From Variovorax sp. OAS795 (GTDB lineage Bacteria > Pseudomonadota > Gammaproteobacteria > Burkholderiales > Burkholderiaceae_C): a stretch of 64,000 bases of DNA. Positions 21,056 to 28,940 of this stretch are shown here, piece after piece; within the stretch, counting starts at the first letter, position 1, and each line of letters begins with the position of its first letter. The notes under the pieces are model-generated. The model saw only the letters and a program-made list of their open reading frames with translations, did not search any database and had not been told where the DNA came from. The position numbers and the translations under genes are program-made. Where the stretch lies: assembly GCF_040546685.1 (NCBI RefSeq), contig NZ_JBEPOH010000001.1, positions 4,216,001 through 4,280,000 on the forward strand, read 5' to 3'.

Positions 21056-22213
21056 TTACTGTCTGGATAGCCAGGTTTTCAGGCGGTCGACGCCCTGGAC
21101 CAGGCGCTGGGGGTCCTTGGAGGCGAAGCACCAGCGCAGCCAGCCCTGGGCTTCGGGGGCGAAGGCGTTGCCGGGGGCGAGGCCGAGGCCGGCTTCGACG
21201 ACCAGGCGCTTGGCGAGGTCGAGGGAATCGCCGAAGCCTTCGAGGCGGAAGAAGGCGTACATGCCGCCCTTGGCGGGGGCCACCTGCACGCCGGGGAGTT
21301 CGGCCAGCAGGGGCACGAGGGTGTCGCGGCACTGCTTCAGGTGGGCGACCACGCGAGGGGTGATCTCGGCAGTGTGCGCGATGGCGGCGATGGCGGCACG
21401 CTGGGTGAAGACGCTGGCGCAGGAAGTGTTGAACTCGATCAGCTTGCCGATGCCGTCGACCAGCGCGGGCGGCAGCACGAGCCATCCCAGGCGCCAGCCG
21501 GTCATGAGGAAGCTCTTCGAGAAGCTGTGCGTCACCACCAGCCGGTCGTCGGGCCGGGAAATATCGAGGAAGCTGGGCGCGCAGCCGTTGGGCGTCGGTT
21601 CGAAGTAGAGGCGCTCGTACACCTCGTCGGCCAGGATCCAGGTGCCGGTCTCGCGGCAGTGGTCGAGCACGGCCTGCTGCTCTTCGCGCGTCATGGTCCA
21701 GCCGGTGGGGTTGTTGGGCGCGTTGACGATCAGGAGCTTCGTCTTGGGCGTGACCGCGTCTCGCAGCGCGGCCAGGTCCAGCGTCCACTGGCCGCCGGCG
21801 GGCACCAGCGACACCGTGCGCACCCGGGCACCGAGGATGGCGGGCTGCGCCGTGAGGTTGGGCCACACCGGCGTGACCGCGACCACTTCGTCGCCCGCAT
21901 CGACCAGCGCCTGCACCGCGAGCATCAGCGCATTGACGCCGCCGGAGGTGACGGCGATGCGCGCCGCATCGACCCTCGGATGCAGCTGGCTGGTGTAGCC
22001 CGCGATCGCCTCGCGCAACTCGGGCAGCCCGAGGTTGTGGGCATAGAAGGTTTCGCCGCGCTGCAGGGAGTCGATGGCCGCCTGGCGGATCACTTCGGGC
22101 GTGACCTCGTCGCTTTCGCCGAACCAGAAGGCGAGCACGTCGTCGCGGCCGAGCCCGGCGTTGGCAACCTCGCGGATCTTGGAGGCTTCGAGGTTGTGGA
22201 TGGCTTCGCGCAT
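21056..22213 (-). CDS. PLP-dependent aminotransferase, class I/II
   Basis: 385 aa, fold type I. The PLP-binding lysine is in THSFSKSFLMTGWRLGW (about residue 235), the conserved NAPNNPTGW loop binds the cofactor, and the C-terminal substrate arginine lies in the RxxF-type region near WLRWCFAS. It probably transfers the amino group of an aspartate- or alanine-like donor. It lies 10 bp downstream of the binding-protein gene, hinting at a shared amino-acid role. Substrate not readable. Confidence 0.9.
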   Translation of the reverse strand: MREAIHNLEASKIREVANAGLGRDDVLAFWFGESDEVTPEVIRQAAIDSLQRGETFYAHNLGLPELREAIAGYTSQLHPRVDAARIAVTSGGVNALMLAVQALVDAGDEVVAVTPVWPNLTAQPAILGARVRTVSLVPAGGQWTLDLAALRDAVTPKTKLLIVNAPNNPTGWTMTREEQQAVLDHCRETGTWILADEVYERLYFEPTPNGCAPSFLDISRPDDRLVVTHSFSKSFLMTGWRLGWLVLPPALVDGIGKLIEFNTSCASVFTQRAAIAAIAHTAEITPRVVAHLKQCRDTLVPLLAELPGVQVAPAKGGMYAFFRLEGFGDSLDLAKRLVVEAGLGLAPGNAFAPEAQGWLRWCFASKDPQRLVQGVDRLKTWLSRQ

Positions 22214-22223
22214 GTCGTCGTTC

Positions 22224-23504
22224 CTAGATTCTTTTCATTTTGCAGCTGGTCGGCAGCTCGGCGCGCTCGGGGGCGATGGTCTTGATCACGCGAAAGCCGT
22301 AGCCCGAACCTTCGACATCGAACTGCACGCCGGGCTTGCCCTGCTTGTCCATCACGCCCACCACCAGCTGCTGCTGGAACTGGTGGTCGGCCGCGCGCAT
22401 GCGGCCGCGCTGCCCGTAGAGGCTCACGTCGGCCTGCTCGAGCGCGCGCGCCACGGCCACCGCGTCGGCGCTGCCGGCGCGTTCGATCGACTGCGCGAGC
22501 GACTCCACGAGCAGTTGCATGCGCATGTGCACGTAGTCGTCGGCGGGTTTGGGAAAGCGCGTTCGGAAGGCGCGGTAGAACGCCTCGGACTGCGCGGTCT
22601 GCACATTGGGCAGCCAGTCGGCCACAGCGATCACGCGGCCGATGCCGGCGTCGCCGATGGCCGCGGGCGCGCCCAGGGCGTTGCCGTAGAAGGTGTAGAA
22701 GGTGCCGTTGAAGCCGGCCTCGCGCGCCGCCTTCACCAGCAGCGTGAGGTCGTTGCCCCAGTTGCCGGTGAACACCGCCTGTGCGCCGCTCGCCAGGATC
22801 TTGCTGGCGTAGGGCGCAAAGTCCTTCACCTTGCCCATCGGGTGCAGTTCGTCGCCGACGATCTCCACATCGGGCCGCTGCACGCCCAGCTGGCGCTTCG
22901 ATTCGCGCAGCACCGCCTGGCCAAAGCTGTAGTCCTGGCCGATGAGGTAGGCCCGCTTGAGCGACGCATCGTCCTTCACCACTTCCATCAGCGCGGCCAC
23001 GCGCATGTCGGCATGCGCATCGAAGCGGAAGTGCCAGAAGCTGCAGCGCTCGTTGGTGAGCGCCGGATCGACGGCCGCGTAATTGAGGAAGATCACGCGC
23101 CGCGAGGGATCGCGCTCGTTGTTCTTCTCGATCGCATCGACCAGGGCCGCGGCGGTGGCCGACGAGTTGCCCTGCAGCACGATGCGCGCGCCGTCGTCCA
23201 TGGCCGCGCGCAGTGCCGACAGCGCCTCTTCGTTCTGTCCCTTGCTGTCGTAGCGGTCGAGCTGCAGCGGCCGTGCACCACCCGGCAGCTTGATGCCGCC
23301 GCGCGCATTCACGCGCTCCACGGCCCACAGCAGGTTGCGGAACACCGCCTCGCCGGTGTTGGCGAACGGGCCGCTCATGCTCTCGATCAATGCGAGGCGG
23401 AGGGGTGCGGGCGGCGTCTGGGCCTGCGCACCGAACGGCGCTGCGCATAGCGCCAGCGCGGCAAATTTCAAGGCCTTGCGACGCCAAATAAAGGGGGGGT
23501 TCAT
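22224..23504 (-). CDS. Branched-chain-amino-acid-type ABC transporter substrate-binding protein
   Basis: 426 aa from MNPPFIWRRKALK. A Sec-type signal peptide (basic RRK, hydrophobic LKFAALALCAAPFG, cleavage AQA-QTPP) is followed by a Peripla_BP_6 (LivK-like) fold starting LRLALIESMSGPFANTG. No transporter permease or ATPase genes are adjacent, so it is either an orphan binding protein or serves a distant transporter. It is co-directional with the aminotransferase gene, separated by 10 bp. Ligand unknown. Confidence 0.88.
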   Translation of the reverse strand: MNPPFIWRRKALKFAALALCAAPFGAQAQTPPAPLRLALIESMSGPFANTGEAVFRNLLWAVERVNARGGIKLPGGARPLQLDRYDSKGQNEEALSALRAAMDDGARIVLQGNSSATAAALVDAIEKNNERDPSRRVIFLNYAAVDPALTNERCSFWHFRFDAHADMRVAALMEVVKDDASLKRAYLIGQDYSFGQAVLRESKRQLGVQRPDVEIVGDELHPMGKVKDFAPYASKILASGAQAVFTGNWGNDLTLLVKAAREAGFNGTFYTFYGNALGAPAAIGDAGIGRVIAVADWLPNVQTAQSEAFYRAFRTRFPKPADDYVHMRMQLLVESLAQSIERAGSADAVAVARALEQADVSLYGQRGRMRAADHQFQQQLVVGVMDKQGKPGVQFDVEGSGYGFRVIKTIAPERAELPTSCKMKRI

Positions 23505-23625
23505 TGTCTTGAAACGGGTGCGGCCATGCCTAGATGAGGTGGCAAGCGGCACTCAGGATTGAATGGCCGCGCAGTGTAAGGGACACACATTCTTGTCCTC
23601 ATTGTGTTCATTCAGGAGTTCTCAC

Positions 23626-23997
23626 ATGTTTTTCGCCCCCACCCTTCGCACCGCCCGCTTCGCACCCCGTTCGTACGATCGCGCCTTCGAGCGCTTCGTC
23701 AACGAAGCCTTCACCGGCGCCATCCGTTCGCCGCTCGTCGAACAGGACGACAAGAGCTGGACGCTCTCGCTCGATGTGCCGGGCTTCTCGCGCGAAGACC
23801 TCAGCATCGGCATCGAAGGTGCCGTGGTCCGCATCGACAGCAAGGCCGACGCCAAGCGCCAGTTCAAGGCTGCCTACGAGCTGCCGCTGGACATCGACGT
23901 GGCAGCCAGCGAGGCCAAGCTCGAAAATGGCGTGCTCACGCTGAAGCTCGGCAAGCAGGTGCCGGTGAGCCAGGTTTCGGCCCTGCAGATCAACTGA
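23626..23997 (+). CDS. Small heat-shock protein (Hsp20/alpha-crystallin family)
   Basis: 123 aa. The ATG at 23626 is chosen because CAGGAG lies 8 bases upstream; the frame is open further but lacks a ribosome binding site. The alpha-crystallin domain (about residues 38-120) ends in the signature AxxxNGVLxLxL, visible as AKLENGVLTLKL. N- and C-terminal arms are short and no clear I-x-I motif is present, so oligomer assembly may differ from IbpA. ATP-independent holdase chaperone. Divergent from the binding protein gene. Confidence 0.9.
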   Translation: MFFAPTLRTARFAPRSYDRAFERFVNEAFTGAIRSPLVEQDDKSWTLSLDVPGFSREDLSIGIEGAVVRIDSKADAKRQFKAAYELPLDIDVAASEAKLENGVLTLKLGKQVPVSQVSALQIN

Positions 23998-24017
23998 GCT
24001 TGCAAAGCCCGCGGGAG

Positions 24018-24042
24018 AAAAGTGTCGTTCACTTTTGTTTTT
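24018..24042 (+). terminator. Intrinsic terminator after the hsp20 gene
   Basis: AAAAGTG and CACTTTT form a 7-bp stem with a TCGTT loop, followed by GTTTTTG. It lies 20 bp after the hsp20 stop codon. Confidence 0.7.
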
Positions 24043-24103
24043 GACTTTGAACGCACTCCCTATTCACAATAGGGCAGCGGATAACGTCACATGATGTGAC
24101 GTT
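24041..24103 (+). promoter_or_regulatory. Putative promoter with two perfect palindromes upstream of the esterase-like gene
   Basis: TTGACT at 24041-24046 and CACAAT at 24065-24070 with 18-bp spacing resemble -35/-10 boxes. CCCTATT-CAC-AATAGGG (24058-24074) overlaps the -10 box. A second palindrome, AACGTCACAT-G-ATGTGACGTT (24083-24103), lies just after the predicted start site. Both look like operators for dimeric regulators; the second could also act as a terminator stem because T-rich sequence follows. Confidence 0.5.
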
Positions 24104-24187
24104 TTCACATTTTTTCTCTTCGTGGGCGTCTCGCAAACGCACCGAATCCCCGGCGGTGCGGATTCGGGTGCCCCCTCAAGGCACACC

Positions 24188-24946
24188 ATGATCACGCACT
24201 TCAAGCCAGCCAAGGACAATGAACGGTCCGACACCCTCCTGGTCTTCCTGCCTGGCGCATACCTGAAACCCGACGAATTCGAGCGCGAAGGCTTCATCAG
24301 CGCCGTGCGGGAGCGCCACCTGGCAGCCGACTCGCTGCTGGTGGACGCGGACGTTTCCTACTACTACGACCAGACGCTCAGCGAACGCCTGCATGCCGAC
24401 GTCATCGCGCCGCAACGTGCCAAGGGCTACAAGTCGATCTGGCTCGTGGGCATTTCGATCGGCGGCTTCGGCGCGCTGGTCCACGAACTGTCGCGGCCGG
24501 GCTCGGTCGACGGCATCGTGGCGCTGGCCCCGTATTTGGGGCGCCGCGTCCTGGGCGCCGAGATCCACAAGGCCGGCGGCCTGCGCACGTGGCAGGCTCC
24601 CACCGGGCCCCAGCCCGACGAGGAAGTCGACCGCAAGCTGTGGCCCTGGTTCCAGCAATACCTGCAACCCCAGCAAGCCCAGAAGCTGCCGCAGCTCTAT
24701 CTCGGCTTTGGCCTGGACGACCGCTTTGCCAGCAACCACAAGCTGCTGGCCGATGCCTTGCCCGAAGGACGCGTCTTCACGACCGAAGGCGGCCACGACT
24801 GGCCGCAATGGCGCCAGCTGTGGCGCAACATGCTCGACGTGCTGCCCGTGCCTTCGCTCGCCCGCTCGCCCCGCCCCGCTGCTAGGCGCTCGCCTGCAAG
24901 GCTGTCCCGGATGCCATCAGCGAAGCCATGGGCCATCGCGGCTTGA
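24188..24946 (+). CDS. Alpha/beta-hydrolase fold protein, esterase-like
   Basis: 252 aa from [15 protein letters not shown]. Nucleophile elbow GISIGG (about residue 95), a likely acid residue in FGLDDRF (about 178) and a catalytic His in GGHDW (about 200) give a credible Ser-Asp-His triad. No signal peptide, so cytosolic. The last 65 bp overlap the 3' end of tsaD on the other strand, making the Arg/Pro-rich C-terminal 20 residues suspicious as conserved sequence. Substrate unknown. Confidence 0.8.
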   Translation: MITHFKPAKDNERSDTLLVFLPGAYLKPDEFEREGFISAVRERHLAADSLLVDADVSYYYDQTLSERLHADVIAPQRAKGYKSIWLVGISIGGFGALVHELSRPGSVDGIVALAPYLGRRVLGAEIHKAGGLRTWQAPTGPQPDEEVDRKLWPWFQQYLQPQQAQKLPQLYLGFGLDDRFASNHKLLADALPEGRVFTTEGGHDWPQWRQLWRNMLDVLPVPSLARSPRPAARRSPARLSRMPSAKPWAIAA

Positions 24947-25943
24947 CGTCGAAGGCATAGCGTTCGCTGGCCTCGGCCAGCCCTGATTGCAGCCGCATCG
25001 CGGCCGCCATGGCGATCATGGCGCCGTTGTCCGTGCACAGGTGCAGTTCCGGATAGTGCACGCGCACGCCGCGCCTGGCGCAGGCGGCGTTCAGCTGCTC
25101 GCGCAGGCTGCGGTTCGCCCCAACCCCGCCGGCCACCACCAGCCGCTGGAGGCCGGTTTGCTCGAGTGCCGCCATCGACTTCTTCAGCAGCACCTCGACG
25201 ATCGCCGCCTGCGTCGATGCCGCAAGGTCGGCCTTGTTCGCCTCGAGTCCGGCGCCGAGCTTCTTGGCTTGCGTCAGCACCGCGGTCTTGAGCCCTGCGA
25301 ACGAAAAGTCCAGGTCGCCGCTGTGCAGCAGCGGGCGCGGCAGCTTGAAGGCGGTGGCATTGCCCTCTTCGGCCAGCTTGGCGAGCCAGGGGCCGCCGGG
25401 ATACGGCAGGCCCATGAGCTTGGCGCTCTTGTCGAAGGCCTCGCCGGCCGCATCGTCGATGGTTTCGCCCAGCAGCGCATAGCGCCCGACGCCGTCAACC
25501 CGCATCAGCTGCGTATGTCCACCCGACACCAGCAGCGCCACGAACGGGAACTCCGGCGGGTCTGCGCTCAGGAACGGCGACAGCAGGTGGCCTTCGAGGT
25601 GATGCACCCCCAGCACCGGCTTGCCGAGCGCCGCGCCCAATGCGCACGCCACCCCCGCGCCCACCAGCAAGGCGCCGGCGAGCCCGGGCCCGCGCGTATA
25701 GGCGACCACGTCGATCTCGGCCAGCGAGCGTCCCGCCTCGGCCATCACCGCTTCGGTCAGCGGCAGCACGCGGCGGATGTGGTCGCGGCTGGCCAGCTCC
25801 GGCACCACGCCCCCGTAGGCCTGGTGCATGGCGATCTGGCTGTGCAGCGCGTGCGCGCGCAGCAGCGGCAGCGCGCTGCCGCGCGACTCCACCAGCGCCA
25901 CGCCGGTCTCGTCGCAGGAGGATTCGATTCCCAACAAGAGCAT
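24882..25943 (-). CDS. tsaD: tRNA N6-adenosine threonylcarbamoyltransferase
   Basis: 353 aa. ASKHA fold with the metal-binding HLEGH motif (about residue 115) and the starting motif [16 protein letters not shown]. It transfers threonylcarbamoyl to A37 of ANN-decoding tRNAs together with TsaB and TsaE. Not in an operon here. Its start is 115 bp from the divergent nasR-like gene. Confidence 0.97.
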   Translation of the reverse strand: MLLLGIESSCDETGVALVESRGSALPLLRAHALHSQIAMHQAYGGVVPELASRDHIRRVLPLTEAVMAEAGRSLAEIDVVAYTRGPGLAGALLVGAGVACALGAALGKPVLGVHHLEGHLLSPFLSADPPEFPFVALLVSGGHTQLMRVDGVGRYALLGETIDDAAGEAFDKSAKLMGLPYPGGPWLAKLAEEGNATAFKLPRPLLHSGDLDFSFAGLKTAVLTQAKKLGAGLEANKADLAASTQAAIVEVLLKKSMAALEQTGLQRLVVAGGVGANRSLREQLNAACARRGVRVHYPELHLCTDNGAMIAMAAAMRLQSGLAEASERYAFDVKPRWPMASLMASGTALQASA

Positions 25944-26028
25944 GGGGCGAGTTTAGGCGGGCCGTGCGACCGGCGCCGGCCTGGGGGTACGGCGGCGCGA
26001 CCGATGGCTCGCCCCGATTCGCTGCCCA

Positions 26029-26044
26029 CGGCACGAATGTTGCA
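26029..26044 (+). promoter_or_regulatory. Sigma-54 promoter of the NIT-ANTAR regulator gene
   Basis: CGGCACGAATGTTGCA matches the consensus TGGCACG-N4-TTGCW in all but the first base. GG (26030-26031) and GC (26042-26043) have the required 10-base spacing. Transcription would start near 26055, only about four bases before the ATG at 26059. The mRNA would then be nearly leaderless. Confidence 0.8.
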
Positions 26045-26058
26045 CCTGCACTCCGACA

Positions 26059-27339
26059 ATGAAATCCGGACTGAGTTATCTGATCGCCGCCCGAAAGTGC
26101 GAAATCGACGAGCTGGACCAGCTCGCGCGCACCAGCGACCTGGTGGTCCTGATCGCACGCCTGGTGCATGCGCTCCAGCGGGAACGCGGCATGTCCAACG
26201 TGTTCCTGGCCTCGCGCGGCGTCCGCTTCGCCGGCCAGCGCGATCCGCAGATCGCCGAATGCCAGGCGCTCGAACAGGCGGTGCGCGCGGGGTTCGACCA
26301 GCTCGAGACCGAGGCGCGCCCGGGCACCACCGCGGGCAACAGCGCCCGCCTCTTCAGCCGCATCGCCTGGGTGCTGCCGGGGCTCGATGGGCTGCCGGCC
26401 TTGCGCGGCCGCGTCGGCGCGCTCGAACTGACGCCCGCGCAGGCCACGGCCGCTTTCGCGAAGCTCGTCGCAGGCTTGCTGGCCGTGGTGTTCGAGGCGG
26501 CCGATGGCGCCACCGATCCCGAGATCTCGCGCCTCCTGGTCGCGATGTTCAATTTCATGCAGGGCAAGGAGTTCGCGGGCCAGGAGCGCGCGTTCGGCGC
26601 CGCCTCGCTGGCCGTGGGCCGGCGCGACGAGGCGCAGCGCCAGCAATGGCTGCATCTCATCGAGCTGCAGGAGCGCTGCTTCCAGGTCTTCATCGATTTT
26701 TCGAGCAGCGGCGTGCTGGCGCTCTGGCACCAGGGCCAGTCAGACGTTGCGACGGCGGAGATCGAACGCATGCGCCGCATCAGCGTGAGCTCGGCGCAAG
26801 CGGCTTCCGCGGCCGTGCCCGACCCGCGGTTGAGCCAGGACTGGTTCGACAGCTGTACGCGCCGCATCGACGCCATGAAGTCCGTCGAGGACCGCCTGGC
26901 CGCCGACCTGCGCGCGCTCTGCGCGCGCAAGACCACCGAGGCGCGCAGCGAGTTGCAACAGTACGAGGAAGTGCTGGGCACGCTGGCGCCGCAAGCCGAA
27001 GGCGCGGCCTTCTTCGACGACACCGGCACCCAGGCGACGGAGCCCGCGCCCTACGGCCGGCACCTGGAGCGCTCGGTGCTCGACATGGTCCAGGAGCAAT
27101 CGCACCGACTGCAGGCCATGAGCGACGAACTCGAAACCGTGCGCGCCTCGCTCAACGAGCGCAAGCTGGTCGAGCGCGCCAAGGGCCTCCTGATGGCGCA
27201 CCGGCGCATGACCGAGGCAGAGGCCCACAAGATGCTGCTGCAGACGGCCATGAACCAGAAGCGCCGGCTCGTCGACGTGGCCGAGTCGATGCTCGCCATG
27301 GCCGACTACCTGCCCCTGGCCGAGACGCCGCAGCGCTGA
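26059..27339 (+). CDS. nasR: NIT-domain ANTAR transcription antiterminator (NasR-like)
   Basis: 426 aa. N-terminal helical NIT domain (about 15-300), the nitrate/nitrite sensor fold of Klebsiella NasR, with the characteristic LVHALQRERGMSNVFLAS. The C-terminal ANTAR RNA-binding domain (about 365-420) contains LNERKLVERAKGLLMAHRRMTEAEAHKMLLQTAM. In Klebsiella, nitrate binding lets ANTAR dimers bind a leader hairpin and block termination upstream of nasF. The terminator-containing nrtA leader begins directly after this gene. No membrane segment; cytosolic. Likely under NtrC/sigma-54 control. Confidence 0.92.
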   Translation: MKSGLSYLIAARKCEIDELDQLARTSDLVVLIARLVHALQRERGMSNVFLASRGVRFAGQRDPQIAECQALEQAVRAGFDQLETEARPGTTAGNSARLFSRIAWVLPGLDGLPALRGRVGALELTPAQATAAFAKLVAGLLAVVFEAADGATDPEISRLLVAMFNFMQGKEFAGQERAFGAASLAVGRRDEAQRQQWLHLIELQERCFQVFIDFSSSGVLALWHQGQSDVATAEIERMRRISVSSAQAASAAVPDPRLSQDWFDSCTRRIDAMKSVEDRLAADLRALCARKTTEARSELQQYEEVLGTLAPQAEGAAFFDDTGTQATEPAPYGRHLERSVLDMVQEQSHRLQAMSDELETVRASLNERKLVERAKGLLMAHRRMTEAEAHKMLLQTAMNQKRRLVDVAESMLAMADYLPLAETPQR

Positions 27340-27355
27340 AGAAGCGGGCACGGGC

Positions 27356-27388
27356 GCACGAATTGGTGCGGCGCACAACAATCGTGCA
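27356..27388 (+). promoter_or_regulatory. Candidate NtrC enhancer dyads upstream of nrtA
   Basis: GCAC-N7-GTGC occurs at 27373-27387 with the spacing of NtrC sites (GCACC-N5-GGTGC). A second pair, GCAC-N6-GTGC, lies at 27356-27369, one base short of ideal. They lie about 127 and 145 bp before the predicted sigma-54 start, a typical enhancer distance. Confidence 0.55.
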
Positions 27389-27480
27389 CGCAAGCAGCTT
27401 TCCGCCCCAACCAACCGGACGACAAACCCCAGGCCGGGCTCCTGCTGCCCCTTTGATAGCGAATGAGGGGTCCGAAAAGC

Positions 27481-27496
27481 TGGCACACAGTTTGCT
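27481..27496 (+). promoter_or_regulatory. Sigma-54 promoter of the nrt operon
   Basis: TGGCACACAGTTTGCT fits TGGCAC-N5-TTGCW completely, with GG at 27482-27483 and GC at 27494-27495. The transcript would start near 27507, directly in front of the leader hairpins. Confidence 0.87.
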
Positions 27497-27508
27497 GAAG
27501 TAGTCCAT

Positions 27509-27556
27509 GGACCCCTGGGTCCCAGGCAGGCAAACATCCAACGGCGGGTGTTTGCC
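27509..27556 (+). promoter_or_regulatory. ANTAR-type leader hairpins of nrtA
   Basis: 27529-27539 pairs with 27546-27556 (11 bp with one G-U pair) around the hexaloop AACGGC. Its first base is A and fourth base G, the rule for ANTAR target loops. Just upstream GGACCC/GGGTCC (27509-27522) can form a second small stem without the canonical hexaloop. Position right after the sigma-54 start and before a terminator matches antitermination leaders such as Klebsiella nasF. Confidence 0.75.
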
Positions 27557-27570
27557 GACCGACATCGGAC

Positions 27571-27640
27571 AAAGGCGTCCCCATCCCGCAAGGGCTCGTT
27601 TTCGAGCGGCCCTTGCGCGGTGCGGACGCCTTTTTTGTTT
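27571..27640 (+). terminator. Leader terminator (attenuator) before nrtA
   Basis: AAAGGCGTCC (27571-27580) pairs perfectly with GGACGCCTTT (27624-27633). Inside, CGCAAGGG/CCCTTGCG and CTCG/CGAG continue the stem to a TTTT loop. A T-rich tail follows, beginning TTTTTTGTTTTT. It stands between the ANTAR hairpin and the nrtA start at 27683, so it would stop transcription unless NasR acts. Confidence 0.88.
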
Positions 27641-27682
27641 TTCGCTTTTCCTTTTTTGTTGTTCTTCAACCGGAGCCCGTCC

Positions 27683-28927
27683 ATGACCGATCTGCTGAAA
27701 ACCCGCCTCAGCCGCCGCCGCGTACTGCAAGCCGCCGCCATCGGCGCCGTGGGGATCGATCCCGCCCTGCGCGCCGCCGTCTGGGCCCAGGGCTCCGACA
27801 AGCCGGAGAAGGAGGAAGTGAAGATCGGCTTCATCCCGCTGACCGACTGCGCCAGCGTGGTGATGGCCTCGGTGCTCGGCATCGACAAGAAATACGGCGT
27901 GAAGATCGTGCCCAGCAAGGAGGCCAGCTGGGCCGGCGTGCGCGACAAGCTCTCCAACGGCGACCTGGACATGGCGCACGTGCTCTATGGCCTGGTCTAC
28001 GGCATGCACCTGGGCCTGAGCGGTCCCAAGAAGGACATGGCCGTGCTCATGACCCTCAACAACAACGGCCAGGCCATCACGCTGTCGAAGAAGCTCGCCG
28101 ACAAGGGCGCGGTGGACGCCGCCTCGCTCGCCAAGCTCATCGCCACCGAGAAGCGCGAATACACCTTTGCCCAGACCTTCCCCACCGGCACGCACGCCAT
28201 GTGGCTCTACTACTGGCTCGCCTCGGCCGGCATCGACCCGTTCAAGGACGTCAAGAACATCACGGTGCCGCCTCCGCAGATGGTGGCGAACATGCGCGTG
28301 GGCAACATGGACGGCTACTGCGTCGGCGAGCCTTGGGGCCAGCGCGCGATCATGGACGGCATCGGCGTGACGGCCATCACCACGCAGGACATCTGGAAGG
28401 ACCATCCCGAGAAGGTGCTCGGCACCACGGGCGACTTCGTCAAGAAGTACCCCAACACCGCGCGCGCCGTCACCGCGGCCATCATCGAGGCCGGCAAGTG
28501 GATCGACACGGGGCTGCAGAACAAGAACAAGATGGCCGAGACCATCGCCGACAAGAGCTACGTCAACACCAGCGTGGACGCCATCAACCAGCGCATCCTG
28601 GGCCGCTACGTCAACGGCATGGGCAAGAGCTGGGACGACCCCAACCACATGAAGTTCTACAACGGCGGCGCGGTGAGCTTCCCGTACCTGTCGGACGGCA
28701 TGTGGTTCCTCACGCAGCACAAGCGCTGGGGCCTGCTCAAGGAACATCCGGACTACCTCAAGGTGGCCACCGAGATCAACCGCATCGACATCTACAAGCA
28801 GGCCGCCGCCGCCACCCAGACCCCCGTGCCCAAGGACCCGATGCGCAGCAGCAAGCTGTTCGACGGCACCGTGTGGGACGGCAAGGACCCGAAGAAGTAC
28901 GCCGATTCGTTCAAGCTGCACGTCTGA
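27683..28927 (+). CDS. nrtA: Nitrate ABC transporter substrate-binding protein, CmpA/NrtA family
   Basis: 414 aa from the ATG at 27683 (CCGGAGC ten bases upstream). Twin-arginine signal peptide SRRRVLQAAAIGAVG with cleavage near AVWAQ. The NrtA/CmpA-type periplasmic domain starts KIGFIPLTDCASVV. It contains NMRVGNMDGYCVGEPWGQRA, typical of nitrate/bicarbonate binders. Delivers nitrate to NrtBC. First gene of the attenuated operon. Confidence 0.93.
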   Translation: MTDLLKTRLSRRRVLQAAAIGAVGIDPALRAAVWAQGSDKPEKEEVKIGFIPLTDCASVVMASVLGIDKKYGVKIVPSKEASWAGVRDKLSNGDLDMAHVLYGLVYGMHLGLSGPKKDMAVLMTLNNNGQAITLSKKLADKGAVDAASLAKLIATEKREYTFAQTFPTGTHAMWLYYWLASAGIDPFKDVKNITVPPPQMVANMRVGNMDGYCVGEPWGQRAIMDGIGVTAITTQDIWKDHPEKVLGTTGDFVKKYPNTARAVTAAIIEAGKWIDTGLQNKNKMAETIADKSYVNTSVDAINQRILGRYVNGMGKSWDDPNHMKFYNGGAVSFPYLSDGMWFLTQHKRWGLLKEHPDYLKVATEINRIDIYKQAAAATQTPVPKDPMRSSKLFDGTVWDGKDPKKYADSFKLHV

Positions 28928-28940
28928 GGAGAAACACACC

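Noticed and set aside
23508..23530. CTTGAAA followed by CCATGC as a heat-shock (sigma-32) promoter for the hsp20 gene
   Set aside because: The spacer is only about nine bases, too short, and the -10 match is weak.
27447..27470. CCCC...GGGG stem with ATAGCG loop as the first ANTAR hairpin of nrtA
   Set aside because: It lies upstream of the sigma-54 transcript start, so it would not be in the RNA, and the closing pairs are poor.
24987..27503. Over 800-codon plus-strand frame covering tsaD and nasR
   Set aside because: It runs antisense to tsaD and in a different frame of nasR. Both of those carry clear domains, and the frame's own product does not.
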